NCBI GenBank assembly: GCA_025352145.1
Contig: JANXTY010000005.1
Location: 1 to 59,118, forward strand
Direction of reading: 5' to 3'
DNA: 59,118 nucleotides
Source: Oxalobacteraceae bacterium
GTDB taxonomy: Bacteria > Pseudomonadota > Gammaproteobacteria > Burkholderiales > Burkholderiaceae_D
Shown: positions 27,363 to 35,909 of the stretch, piece by piece
How positions within the stretch are numbered: the stretch's first letter is position 1
How the letters are laid out: each line of letters starts with the position of its first letter
The notes under the pieces: generated by a model
What the model saw: only the letters and a program-made list of their open reading frames with translations
What the model was told of the DNA's origin: nothing
Databases searched by the model: none
Position numbers and translations under genes: made by a program

Positions 27363-28211
27363 TCACTTGCTCAGACTTTGCGCTTCGCTGATCCCTTTCA
27401 TGATGGCGCGCGCAGTGTCGGATTCTGGGGGCACTAGCAATAATATTTTTTTCCACTGTATGACCGCTTCCTGGTAATCGCGACGATCAAATGCAGCGCT
27501 GCCTGCCAATGCGAGCGCCTTGATGTTATTGGGGTCTAAGCGTAAGGCCCGAGCGATGATTTTCTCGGGGGCGCCTTGCAAGTTTCGATTTTGCGCCATC
27601 GCCAGTGCGTCTGCATAATCAGCCAGAAGATCGGCGTTATCGGGACTTGATTTCACCAGTCTTGCATAGACGTCGGCCGATTCGCGAAACCTTCCCAGGG
27701 TATGGTAAGAACGCGCCAGCATATTCCAGCCCTTCACATCGTCAGGTTTATTCTTGAGGCGTTGTTCGAGTCTTGCGACCATTTGCGCGATCTGTTCTGC
27801 AGTCACTACGGGGGGCACATCCTGCGGGGCTGTTACCTGCGCAGGATGAAAGGCAGCGGGCGTCCCGAGTAAGGCATACAGTGATATGGCGATGGCGGGG
27901 ATAGTCAAGCCTATCAAGATGGCCGACCAAGGGTTTTCGGCTGTAGCGTTTGCGCTTGCCACGATAGGTTGCACATCTTCGACGACGCGTCTTTCCAATT
28001 CGCGCTTCGCACTTTCATACTCAAGCGAATTGATGGACCCCGCTGTCAAATCTGCATCGAGTTCGCGCATCTGATCTCGTAGCACGGACAGATTTATTTC
28101 TCCCCTTAATGCGTGTTGATGAGTACCAACGTTTTTACGCATTAAGGTTGGTAAAACAAACATCAGCGCGCCTGCCAATAACAGCGCTGCGACAATAAAA
28201 AATACGGTCAT
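27363..28211 (-). CDS. ccmI: cytochrome c maturation protein CcmI
   Basis: A 282-residue inner-membrane protein and last gene of the ccm operon; it presents apocytochrome c to the haem lyase CcmFH. Two membrane segments are visible (residues 3-20 and about 95-115) with a leucine-rich cytoplasmic loop between them. The periplasmic part (about 140-282) holds TPR units, such as GWNMLARSYHTLGRFRESADVYARL and NIKALALAGSAAFDRRDYQEAV. It overlaps ccmH by 4 bases. Confidence 0.9.
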   Translation of the reverse strand: MTVFFIVAALLLAGALMFVLPTLMRKNVGTHQHALRGEINLSVLRDQMRELDADLTAGSINSLEYESAKRELERRVVEDVQPIVASANATAENPWSAILIGLTIPAIAISLYALLGTPAAFHPAQVTAPQDVPPVVTAEQIAQMVARLEQRLKNKPDDVKGWNMLARSYHTLGRFRESADVYARLVKSSPDNADLLADYADALAMAQNRNLQGAPEKIIARALRLDPNNIKALALAGSAAFDRRDYQEAVIQWKKILLLVPPESDTARAIMKGISEAQSLSK

Positions 28212-28678
28212 GGGATTTCCTTAATATCGGCGGCAGAACGGAGCAGTTCTGCCGCGCGTTGCATGTCGCCTTCTGGCAATTCATCGGATGGTTGACGATT
28301 GCTTAGTCTCAGCTTCAAGCCCAGCATAACAATGCCCCCTGCCAACAATAAAAATGGGCCGAGCCACAGTAACCATGTCGTGCTCTTGATGGGCGGCCGA
28401 TATAGGACGAAATCACCATAGCGTTGCACCATGTACTCGGTTACTTCCTGATTGGTCTTGCCTTGCACCAGCATTTCGCGCACCTGATTTTTCAAATCAA
28501 TCGCCAGATCGGCATGCGAATCGGCGATCGTCTGATTTTGACAAACCAGGCAACGTAATTCTTCAGAAATGGCCATGACTCGTTTTTCGAGCGCTGGATT
28601 CGTTGCGACTGGCAAGGCTTCGTTTGCTTGTACGACCGCAGTCAGTAGCAGGAGGCAAGTGGCGATGAATTTATGCAC
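28208..28678 (-). CDS. ccmH: cytochrome c maturation protein CcmH (CcmL)
   Basis: A 156-residue periplasmic, membrane-anchored thiol-disulfide protein that reduces the apocytochrome haem-binding cysteines. The hallmark LRCLVCQNQTIADS has redox cysteines C43 and C46. A signal peptide occupies residues 1-18 and a C-terminal membrane helix follows about residue 105. It overlaps ccmG and ccmI, in keeping with an operon. Confidence 0.95.
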   Translation of the reverse strand: MHKFIATCLLLLTAVVQANEALPVATNPALEKRVMAISEELRCLVCQNQTIADSHADLAIDLKNQVREMLVQGKTNQEVTEYMVQRYGDFVLYRPPIKSTTWLLWLGPFLLLAGGIVMLGLKLRLSNRQPSDELPEGDMQRAAELLRSAADIKEIP

Positions 28679-29222
28679 GGTTCAACTCTTGGTTCAATTC
28701 TTGGTTTAACTCTTTAATCAAAGGCAGTAATTTTTCTGTAATGACTTCGGGCGTGACCGGCCCGATATGTTTTAACCGGATCACGCCGCGTTTGTCGATG
28801 AGGAAGGTTTCTGGAACACCGTAGACGCCATAGTCGATACCCACTCGGCCATTCGCATCAAATGCGGATAGTTGGTACGGATTGCCGAACTGTTGCAGCC
28901 AAGCGACGCCTGCCTCTCTGCTGTCTTTGTAATTGAGCCCGATAATCGGCACGACTCCTTGCGTAGAAAAATCCATCCATACAGGATGTTCTTCGCGGCA
29001 TGATACGCACCAGGATGCCCATACATTGAGCAACCAGACCCTGCCGAGCATGTCTTGCGGGGAGATGGTCTTACTCTGTTCATTCAATTGCGTTAACGTA
29101 AATGCAGGTGCCGGTTTGCCGATGAAAGGCGAGGGTATTTCACGCGGGTTCAGACGCAAACCAACACCTAAAAACAGCAGTAATGCGATGAAAATTCCTA
29201 GAGGTAAAAGAAAACGTTTCAT
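28671..29222 (-). CDS. ccmG: thiol:disulfide interchange protein CcmG/DsbE
   Basis: A 183-residue thioredoxin-fold protein tethered to the periplasmic side of the inner membrane by an N-terminal helix (residues 4-23). The active site is C72-VS-C75 in NVWASWCVSCREEHP, and the cis-Pro loop is YGVYGVPETFLID. It passes reductant to CcmH. The C-terminus has a low-complexity ELNQELNQELN repeat made by a 12-bp tandem repeat. Confidence 0.94.
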   Translation of the reverse strand: MKRFLLPLGIFIALLLFLGVGLRLNPREIPSPFIGKPAPAFTLTQLNEQSKTISPQDMLGRVWLLNVWASWCVSCREEHPVWMDFSTQGVVPIIGLNYKDSREAGVAWLQQFGNPYQLSAFDANGRVGIDYGVYGVPETFLIDKRGVIRLKHIGPVTPEVITEKLLPLIKELNQELNQELNRA

Positions 29223-29225
29223 ATT

Positions 29226-31250
29226 CTAAATCGCCGTTTTAATAGAATGGGGATCGTGAGTATGGTGAGTATGGTGAGTATTGGCTGCCTCGTGCGCCGC
29301 TTGCGCAGATTTTTTAGATAATCCCATGCGATAACGACGATCCGTTGCTGCTAAAAATCCTCCCAGGGCGATCATCAAACATCCGCTCCAGATCCAGCTG
29401 ACGAATGGTTTATGCTGGACACGTACCACCCATGTATTTTGGCTAGTCGCTTCACCTAACGACACATACAGATCCCGGGTAAAACCACGATCGATTGCGG
29501 CCTCCGTCATGGGCATCTGTTGTACCGTATAAAAGCGTTTCTCCGGCATCATCGTGGCTACTTTTGTGGTGCCGCGAGAGACCTCGAAGGTGGCTTTCGC
29601 TGCCACGTAGTTCGGCCCCTTGATTTCCTTCAAATCAATGAAGCGAAAAGTATAGTCACCAGCGCTAGTGGTGTCGCCCACACGCATGCTGACATCGTTC
29701 GCAGTTTCCATCCCTTTGACAAGCGTTACCCCCACCACGAATATACCGATACCTGCATGGGCCACGAGCATGCCCCAGTAACTACGCGGCGGACTGGTGA
29801 TTCGTTTCCATATGGATGTGCCGACAGGCGCATGCCGAAGTCGTTCGTGCAGATGCGATGCGGTGGCCAAAAAAATCCAGACTGCAAATGTGACCCCCAC
29901 CACTACCATAGGCGATGGCGCGAACAGTAAACCGGCGCCAACGGCAAACATCAACGCTGCCAGCGCGATCCAGCGCAAGCGATGTAGCACCTCTTTAAAA
30001 TCCGCGTCTTTCCAGCGTACGAACGGTCCCACTGCCATCAATAAAAGGATAGGGATCGTCAATGGCACAAATACCGCTTCAAAGTACGGCGGGCCTACCG
30101 AAATTTTTCCAAGATTGAGCGCATCCAGAAACAAGGGGTACAAGGTACCCAGCAACACCGTTCCGGCAGTGGCTAACAATAAAACGTTATTGACCAGCAG
30201 CATGGATTCCCGCGAGAACAGGCTGAACCGGCCGCCAAGTCCCACCTTGGGCGCTCGCCATGCATAGAGCAATAATGAGCCGCCGATGACTATAGCGAGA
30301 AACACCAAAATGAATAATCCGCGCCGTGGATCGGTGGCAAAAGCATGGACCGAGGTTAATACGCCTGAACGCACGATAAACGTACCAAGCAAGGAAAGAG
30401 AGAAGGCAATAATGGCCAACAGCACAGTCCAGTTTTTGAAGCTGCCGCGTTTCTCTGTTACCGCCAGAGAATGGATGAGGGCAGTGCCGACCAGCCACGG
30501 CATGAACGACGCATTTTCTACGGCGTCCCAGAACCACCAGCCTCCCCAACCAAGTTCATAGTAGGCCCAGAAGCTGCCCATAAAAATCCCCAGCGTGAGA
30601 AACATCCAGGCCACCAACGTCCAGGGCCGCGACCAACGCGCCCACGCCGCATCCAGCTGACCTCCCATCAAGGCCGCAATCGCAAATGAAAACGCCACTG
30701 AAAATCCAACGTAACCCATGTACAACATAGGCGGATGAATGATCATGCCAAAGTCTTGCAGCAAGGGATTCAAGTCACGACCATCGGCAGCAGCGGGCAA
30801 GAGCCGGTCAAAAGGATTGGAGGTAAACAGCATGAAGCACAGGAAGCCGACACTGATCAAACCCATTACCCCTAATACGCGCGCCACCGTTTCTTGCGGC
30901 AACTGTCGGCTGAAAAGCGCAACGGCAAAAGTCCACAATACGAGCATTTCGCTCCATAACAATAACGAGCCTTCGTGTCCGCCCCAGGTACCGGCAATCC
31001 GGTAATACACGGGCAGCATCGAGTTCGAGTTCGATACCACATAGGCCACAGAGAAATCATTGTTGATGAACGAATACACCAGGCAAACGAAGGCCAGGCT
31101 AACGAACGCGCATTGTCCGGCAGCCGCTGGTCGTGCCAGTGCTATCCAACGCGCATTGCCGCAGAATGATCCGGCGATAGGCAGTATGCCTTGCAGAAGC
31201 GCCAACGATAGCGCCAACATCAATGAGAAATTACCGATTTCCGGGATCAT
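29226..31250 (-). CDS. ccmF: haem lyase subunit CcmF
   Basis: A 674-residue polytopic inner-membrane protein forming the cytochrome c haem lyase with CcmH and CcmI. The tryptophan-rich haem-handling motif is GWGGWWFWDAVEN (WWFWD at 238-242). Many membrane helices and a long periplasmic loop near the C-terminus are readable. The last 20 residues are a His/Thr-rich tail (THHTHHTHD), which is unusual and might bind metal or be low-complexity drift. It overlaps ccmE by 4 bases. Confidence 0.95.
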   Translation of the reverse strand: MIPEIGNFSLMLALSLALLQGILPIAGSFCGNARWIALARPAAAGQCAFVSLAFVCLVYSFINNDFSVAYVVSNSNSMLPVYYRIAGTWGGHEGSLLLWSEMLVLWTFAVALFSRQLPQETVARVLGVMGLISVGFLCFMLFTSNPFDRLLPAAADGRDLNPLLQDFGMIIHPPMLYMGYVGFSVAFSFAIAALMGGQLDAAWARWSRPWTLVAWMFLTLGIFMGSFWAYYELGWGGWWFWDAVENASFMPWLVGTALIHSLAVTEKRGSFKNWTVLLAIIAFSLSLLGTFIVRSGVLTSVHAFATDPRRGLFILVFLAIVIGGSLLLYAWRAPKVGLGGRFSLFSRESMLLVNNVLLLATAGTVLLGTLYPLFLDALNLGKISVGPPYFEAVFVPLTIPILLLMAVGPFVRWKDADFKEVLHRLRWIALAALMFAVGAGLLFAPSPMVVVGVTFAVWIFLATASHLHERLRHAPVGTSIWKRITSPPRSYWGMLVAHAGIGIFVVGVTLVKGMETANDVSMRVGDTTSAGDYTFRFIDLKEIKGPNYVAAKATFEVSRGTTKVATMMPEKRFYTVQQMPMTEAAIDRGFTRDLYVSLGEATSQNTWVVRVQHKPFVSWIWSGCLMIALGGFLAATDRRYRMGLSKKSAQAAHEAANTHHTHHTHDPHSIKTAI

Positions 31251-31732
31251 TTTGCAGCCTTCATCTGATTGCGCTCGGTAACGACGGTGGCACCGATGGC
31301 CTTGTTTGCTTCTTGTCCTTTTTTGAGTGCATAGGCAGCATCAGGAGGCATGTAGTTTTCATCATGTTTCGCCAGCACTTCATCGGCTAAAAACAATTGA
31401 TCGCTACCAAGTTTGCCTTGGGCGACTACGCCTTTTCCCTCTTTGAACAGGTCGGGCAAAATACCCCGGTAGTTGACGCGAATATGCTGCGCGGTATCCG
31501 TGACGATAAAACTCACGGTCACGCCATCGGGTTGACGTTGCATGCTGCCGACTTCGACCATGCCGCCCATGCGAAAACTACGGCCATGCGGTGCTTCGCC
31601 AGCCAGTATCTGGGTAGGCGTAAAAAAGAACACGAGGTTTTTTTGGAATGCCGATAGCACCAGCGCTGCCGCTACTCCGAGAGTAGCGAGTCCTGCTCCG
31701 ATCAAAATAAATCGTTTATGTCTTGGCTTCAT
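31247..31732 (-). CDS. ccmE: haem chaperone CcmE
   Basis: A 161-residue periplasmic haem chaperone. A membrane anchor covers residues 7-28, then an OB-fold beta domain follows. The covalent haem-binding histidine is His123 in LAKHDENYMPP, with the haem-proximal Tyr127. It receives haem from CcmABCD and delivers it to CcmF. It overlaps ccmD by 17 bases and ccmF by 4. Confidence 0.95.
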   Translation of the reverse strand: MKPRHKRFILIGAGLATLGVAAALVLSAFQKNLVFFFTPTQILAGEAPHGRSFRMGGMVEVGSMQRQPDGVTVSFIVTDTAQHIRVNYRGILPDLFKEGKGVVAQGKLGSDQLFLADEVLAKHDENYMPPDAAYALKKGQEANKAIGATVVTERNQMKAAK

Positions 31733-31901
31733 TATTTTCCCGCTGCGCGGACAGTTTTAATTGTGTATGGATCGATTTGCTACGGTACTTCAGTGAGATG
31801 ATTTCACCTGCAATGAAAAGGAATACCACCATCATCGAACCCCAAACGTAGAGCGCATAACCGCCCATTGCGAAAAAATCGCTCCAGCTTTGCCAGATCA
31901 T
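31716..31901 (-). CDS. ccmD: cytochrome c maturation protein CcmD
   Basis: A 61-residue single-pass membrane protein (helix about residues 13-35, preceded by the typical FAMGGYALYVWGS). It helps release holo-CcmE from CcmABC. Position between ccmC and ccmE and size are characteristic. It starts within the last codons of ccmC (4-base overlap). Confidence 0.92.
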   Translation of the reverse strand: MIWQSWSDFFAMGGYALYVWGSMMVVFLFIAGEIISLKYRSKSIHTQLKLSAQRENNEAKT

Positions 31902-32680
31902 GTCCTGCTCCCCACAGTCTCTTTAACCCAATCTGTGTGTCGCTCCCGTTCCAATACGATGCAGCGCAAACGACTCAAGCTGATCGCAAGGGTGTACGCC
32001 CAAAAAGCCAGCGCCATGATCAGCATGCCGAGCAGCATCGTCATCGCCATGGTTGGCGCGCTCTTCATATTGATCGATGATCCCTGATGCAGGGTATTCC
32101 ACCACTGCACAGAAAAATAGATGACGGGCACGTTGATGACGCCTACCAGCGCCAATATTCCACCGGCCCTATCTGCACGACGCGGCTCGTCGATAGAAGC
32201 CTGTAGCGCCATAAAACCAATATATAGAAACAGCAAAATCAGTTCAGAGGTGAGACGCGCATCCCAGACCCACCAGGTGCCCCAGGTCGGCTTGCCCCAC
32301 AATGAGCCGGTCCATAAAGCGAGAAAGGTGAAGAGCGCGCCAGTTGGCGCTAAAGCGCTGGCCATCATTGACGACAAGCGCGTATTAAAGGCAAGTCCCA
32401 CCGCTGCCCAGAACGCCATCACCACATAGATGAACATCGACATCCACGCCGCTGGCACATGCAAATAAATAATACGGTAGGCATCTCCTTGCTGGTGATC
32501 GGTCGGTGCGACAAAAAAACCTATATACAAACCGATCGCGCCGAGAATCGCCGCAATAGTAGCAAACCAGGGGATTAATTTCCCTGCGATAGGGAAAAAT
32601 ATTTGCGGTGAAGAATAGGCAAACCAATGAATACGGCGCGATTCACGCGTTTCAGAGGCAACATTGTTAGAGATAGACAT
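31898..32680 (-). CDS. ccmC: haem exporter subunit CcmC
   Basis: A 260-residue six-helix membrane protein that loads haem onto CcmE. The tryptophan-rich motif WGTWWVWDAR (W136-D140) is intact, with flanking periplasmic histidines in LHVPAAW and TLHQGS. I chose the ATG at 32680, preceded by GGGAG; an upstream in-frame TTG would add 6 residues. It is separated from ccmB by 240 bases that contain a small coupled ORF. Confidence 0.94.
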   Translation of the reverse strand: MSISNNVASETRESRRIHWFAYSSPQIFFPIAGKLIPWFATIAAILGAIGLYIGFFVAPTDHQQGDAYRIIYLHVPAAWMSMFIYVVMAFWAAVGLAFNTRLSSMMASALAPTGALFTFLALWTGSLWGKPTWGTWWVWDARLTSELILLFLYIGFMALQASIDEPRRADRAGGILALVGVINVPVIYFSVQWWNTLHQGSSINMKSAPTMAMTMLLGMLIMALAFWAYTLAISLSRLRCIVLERERHTDWVKETVGSRT

Positions 32681-32756
32681 CAGTGGTAATACTCCCAAAA
32701 TTTAAAGCTACAACTACTTCCGTACTGATCAGCGCGAAATAGATAAAGAAAGGCAA

Positions 32757-32924
32757 TTATTTTTTCATTGCCCAGTTCATTGCGCAAGCATACCCGCCCA
32801 CATTCTGAGGCTTATGTGAATCATGCCGCGCATCGACAATGTGGGTCTTGAGCGTGTTCAACTTAAATTCAAGACGATCTAGCCAATGGTATAGTCGATC
32901 ATGGTCGATAACAGTTTGCGTCAC
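32757..32924 (-). CDS. unannotated 55-codon ORF between ccmB and ccmC
   Basis: A GTG start overlaps the ccmB stop as GTGA, the usual sign of translational coupling, and the frame runs 55 codons to TAA. It begins MTQTVIDHDRLYHWLDRLEF and continues with a helical, charged region, then GGYACAMNWAMKK. It carries five histidines and one cysteine but no membrane segment. I do not know a homologue. Its position in the haem-export part of the operon makes a haem- or Ccm-related role conceivable; a non-functional filler is also possible. Confidence 0.5.
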   Translation of the reverse strand: MTQTVIDHDRLYHWLDRLEFKLNTLKTHIVDARHDSHKPQNVGGYACAMNWAMKK

Positions 32925-33589
32925 TCAAGCGAGATACGAAGCGCTGCAGCCGTGGCCCATGGCGACAATGCTGCTGCACCTGCAAGCACACCACCTAACA
33001 AGAGAAGATGCGCAGCGCTACCAAGGCCACTTGCCTCTGCTCCTACTGCCCCAGCGCCAAAAATGAGAACGGGTATATAGAGCGGCAACACCAACAGTGA
33101 TACCAATATGCCGCCGCCGCGCACACCGAGCGTCAATGCCGCACCGATCGCACCAATCAGGCTTAACACGGGCGTTCCAATCAACAAACTGTAAAACAAC
33201 ACCAGGATCGAATTGCCTGGCAGATCAAATTGCACGGCAAGAATCGGCGCTAATAAAACCAAGGGAAGGCCAGCGACCAGCCAATGTGCAATTACCTTAC
33301 CCATCACGATGATTGTGAGTGGTTCAGGAGAAAGCAGCATTTGTTCTAAGGTGCCGTCGGCATAGTCGAGCGCAAACAAACGGCCTAAGGCTAGCATGGA
33401 GGCCAACAAGGCGGCGACCCATAGTATTCCGGGCGCCATCGACCGTAACAATGCTGCTTCCGGCCCCACCCCTAATGGAAACAAAGTAACGACAATAATA
33501 AAAAAAAATACCGCTGTCAGCACATCCGAGCGACGCCGAAATGCCAGCAACAAATCGCGTCGAATGACACATTGTAACGTTCTTAACAT
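32921..33589 (-). CDS. ccmB: haem exporter subunit CcmB
   Basis: A 222-residue polytopic membrane protein, normal length for CcmB, with about six helices. Family-typical stretches include DGTLEQMLLSPEPL and LPLYIPVLIFGAGA. With CcmA and CcmC it forms the ABC complex that releases haem-loaded CcmE. It overlaps ccmA by 7 bases. Confidence 0.94.
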   Translation of the reverse strand: MLRTLQCVIRRDLLLAFRRRSDVLTAVFFFIIVVTLFPLGVGPEAALLRSMAPGILWVAALLASMLALGRLFALDYADGTLEQMLLSPEPLTIIVMGKVIAHWLVAGLPLVLLAPILAVQFDLPGNSILVLFYSLLIGTPVLSLIGAIGAALTLGVRGGGILVSLLVLPLYIPVLIFGAGAVGAEASGLGSAAHLLLLGGVLAGAAALSPWATAAALRISLE

Positions 33590-34218
33590 ACCGCACCATG
33601 ACTAAGATCGAGCGTCAGCATTCGACGTGGGGCGAGGGTAATCTCTTGATGGGTCGTGTAGATAACCATGCCGCCACGATTGATATGCTGGTTTAACGTG
33701 TCGCATAAGTGCATGACAGTTTTTTGATCAAGCGCGGTGAACGGTTCATCCAAGATCCACAGTGGCGCCTTCATTCCAAATTGTAAGCGCGCCAACGCTA
33801 CTCTCTTACGCTGTCCTTGCGACAGGGATCGCGTAGGCAGATCCGCCGCTTGGTGTAATCCAAGATGACCGAGTGCTGCATATGCTTCGTCACGAGTGAT
33901 AGGATTACCCGATAAAATAGCAGCAACGACGACGTTCTCCCAAGCAATAAGATCATCTTTCACACCATTGGCATGTCCCAGATAGATGCGCTGACTCCCG
34001 AACTCCTCCCTCGTCTTGGCGATATTTTTTCCATTCCATCGGACTTCCCCTTCTTCTGGCGAGGACAGGCCGCATAACAGGCGCAGCAGGCTCGTTTTGC
34101 CGCTGCCATTAACACCTTCCACCCGCATCGCATCGCCGACGCTGATATCAAAATTAATATGATTGAATAATTGTCGTCCACCACGTGTGCACGTTAGCTG
34201 ACATGCCTGCAAAATCAT
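33583..34218 (-). CDS. ccmA: haem exporter ATPase CcmA
   Basis: A 211-residue ABC ATPase and first gene of the ccm operon. Walker A is GVNGSGKTS (35-43), the signature is LSQGQRKRVALAR, Walker B is LWILDEPFTALD, and the switch His is in TTHQE. ATP hydrolysis drives release of holo-CcmE. AGGAG lies 9 bases before the ATG. The promoter should lie in the 34219-34813 gap shared with the divergent envelope cluster. Confidence 0.95.
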   Translation of the reverse strand: MILQACQLTCTRGGRQLFNHINFDISVGDAMRVEGVNGSGKTSLLRLLCGLSSPEEGEVRWNGKNIAKTREEFGSQRIYLGHANGVKDDLIAWENVVVAAILSGNPITRDEAYAALGHLGLHQAADLPTRSLSQGQRKRVALARLQFGMKAPLWILDEPFTALDQKTVMHLCDTLNQHINRGGMVIYTTHQEITLAPRRMLTLDLSHGAVC

Positions 34219-34540
34219 ACTCTTTCTCCTTAGTTTGCAGATGGTACAACAAGATCGAAGTAGGCCTTCGGCTGTATTGTTTCGCCGGTGCGACGATAGC
34301 GGCTTGTAGCAACAAGGGCTTATTATGTGCGCGGCTATACCTTAAAAGATGAATAAAATTGTTATAGGAAATTGTTATAGGACTGACAAATTTTGCCGTA
34401 TCACCCGAAATGGCGACAGGATTGGATCTAAATTGATAAAAATTGTCACTCGGATGGCGGAAAGGGTCTGGATATTTAAAAAAAATGACAAAAATAGTAC
34501 ATTTATTGGCTGGCATACCACTTGCTCTTACGTAGGTTCA

Positions 34541-34604
34541 GCAAACAACTTATGCCGCAATCAACTTATTTAGCAAACAATTTATTGAGCAAACAACTTA
34601 TCTT
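34541..34604. repeat. four tandem copies of a 16-bp unit
   Basis: Units start at 34541, 34557, 34573 and 34589, each built on GCAAACAACTTAT plus three variable bases. The 16-bp period is exact with 1-2 changes per copy. It lies in the 595-base divergent gap (34219-34813) between ccmA and apbE, which holds no credible gene. The repeat could bind a regulator or simply be slippage-derived. Confidence 0.8.
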
Positions 34605-34813
34605 CTAGCAGTCTGTCGGATTGAGTCACATGTGACTGCAAAGCCACCCGAGCGGCGTAAATTTCACTGGCTTTTTGATCTATATCGCGATATTGATATT
34701 GCAAATTCGGCGAAATTTGTGCCGCTGGTTTGATTTTTTGCCTAAGCGATCTCAGCTCGACAGGCTGATGGTTATTCGAAATATAACGCTAAATGTGAGC
34801 CTTTTTAATTTTC

Positions 34814-35803
34814 ATGGTTGGTATTTCATTCGAAAAAATCCCTGGCGATGTTGGCCAAACTAGCTCACGACAGCTAGGGCCAAACGACGGCTGGATACAA
34901 CGAGAAGAAGCCATCATGGGCACAGCGATCAGTGTCGAGTTGTGGAGTGATGATCGTTGTTCTGGCGAGGCTGCAATTGACGCCGTGATGGATGAGATGC
35001 ACCGCATCGATCATGCGATGAGTCCGCATAAACCAGAATCCGAGTTGTCGCGGATTAATCGCGATGCAGCATTAAGACCTGTGCCGATTAGTCAGGAAAT
35101 GTTTGATCTGCTTGCACGCGCTGCGTATTTTTCAGAACTCTCTGACGGCGCATTTGATATTACCTTTGCAGCGGTCGGTCGGTTGTTTGATTATCGGTTG
35201 CACATTCGTCCAACCTCGACCCAGCTGGTCAAAGCGTGCTCAGCGATAGGTTACCGCTACGTGTTGCTTGATGCGCAAGCCCGGACAGTGCAATTTTCCC
35301 GCCCGGATGTATGTATCGACCTAGGGGGGTTTGCCAAAGGGCACGCGGTCGACAAGGCTGCCGCAATTTTGCGTCAAAGAAGCATTGCGCATGCGAACAT
35401 CAGTGCGGGCGGCGATAGTCGCGTGATCGGTGACCGCAGAGGGCGGCCCTGGATGATCGGTGTGCGTGATCCACGCAGTGCTAGCGGGGTGGTAGCGGTT
35501 TTGCCGCTGGAAGATACATCTCTATCTACGTCTGGGGACTACGAACGTTATTTTCTGGAAGGGGGTACGCGGTTTCATCACGTGATTGATCCCGCCACCG
35601 GTAATTCACCGAACAAAGTACGAAGCGTGACTATCCTGGCCGAAGACGGGCTCACGACCGAAGCATTTTCAAAAATTGTATTTGTGGTGGGCGTCGAAAA
35701 AGGTTTGCAACTAATCGAGTCCCAGCAAGGCATCGACGCGGTTGTGATTGACGCAACGGGCGCATTGCATTACTCGTCAGGTTTATTAGGTCCTGGTTCA
35801 TGA
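34814..35803 (+). CDS. apbE: ApbE-family FAD:protein FMN transferase
   Basis: A 329-residue ApbE-type enzyme, which attaches FMN covalently to Ser/Thr of exported proteins. Family stretches are MGTAISVELW, MSPHKPESELSRIN, DLGGFAKGHAVDKAA, ISAGGDSRVIG and HHVIDPATGNSP. Unusually, no signal peptide or lipobox is visible before the domain, so either the start is misplaced, the enzyme is cytoplasmic, or the N-terminus has changed. No FMN-binding domain protein is recognisable nearby, so its substrate is unknown. It heads the envelope cluster; 106 bases separate it from the next gene. Confidence 0.88.
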   Translation: MVGISFEKIPGDVGQTSSRQLGPNDGWIQREEAIMGTAISVELWSDDRCSGEAAIDAVMDEMHRIDHAMSPHKPESELSRINRDAALRPVPISQEMFDLLARAAYFSELSDGAFDITFAAVGRLFDYRLHIRPTSTQLVKACSAIGYRYVLLDAQARTVQFSRPDVCIDLGGFAKGHAVDKAAAILRQRSIAHANISAGGDSRVIGDRRGRPWMIGVRDPRSASGVVAVLPLEDTSLSTSGDYERYFLEGGTRFHHVIDPATGNSPNKVRSVTILAEDGLTTEAFSKIVFVVGVEKGLQLIESQQGIDAVVIDATGALHYSSGLLGPGS

Positions 35804-35909
35804 CTTGAGGTAATACAAGACGAGCTAAGAAGCGCGCAATGGTGGTAAAGATCGGATTCAAGATTCAGTCAATTCCTATTTTGACGGTGACATAAAGCGG
35901 AAAATTTAT

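Noticed and set aside
34600-34800. Possible IS end (GTCTGTCGGA near 34610) upstream of apbE
   Set aside because: No transposase sequence or matching opposite end could be seen.
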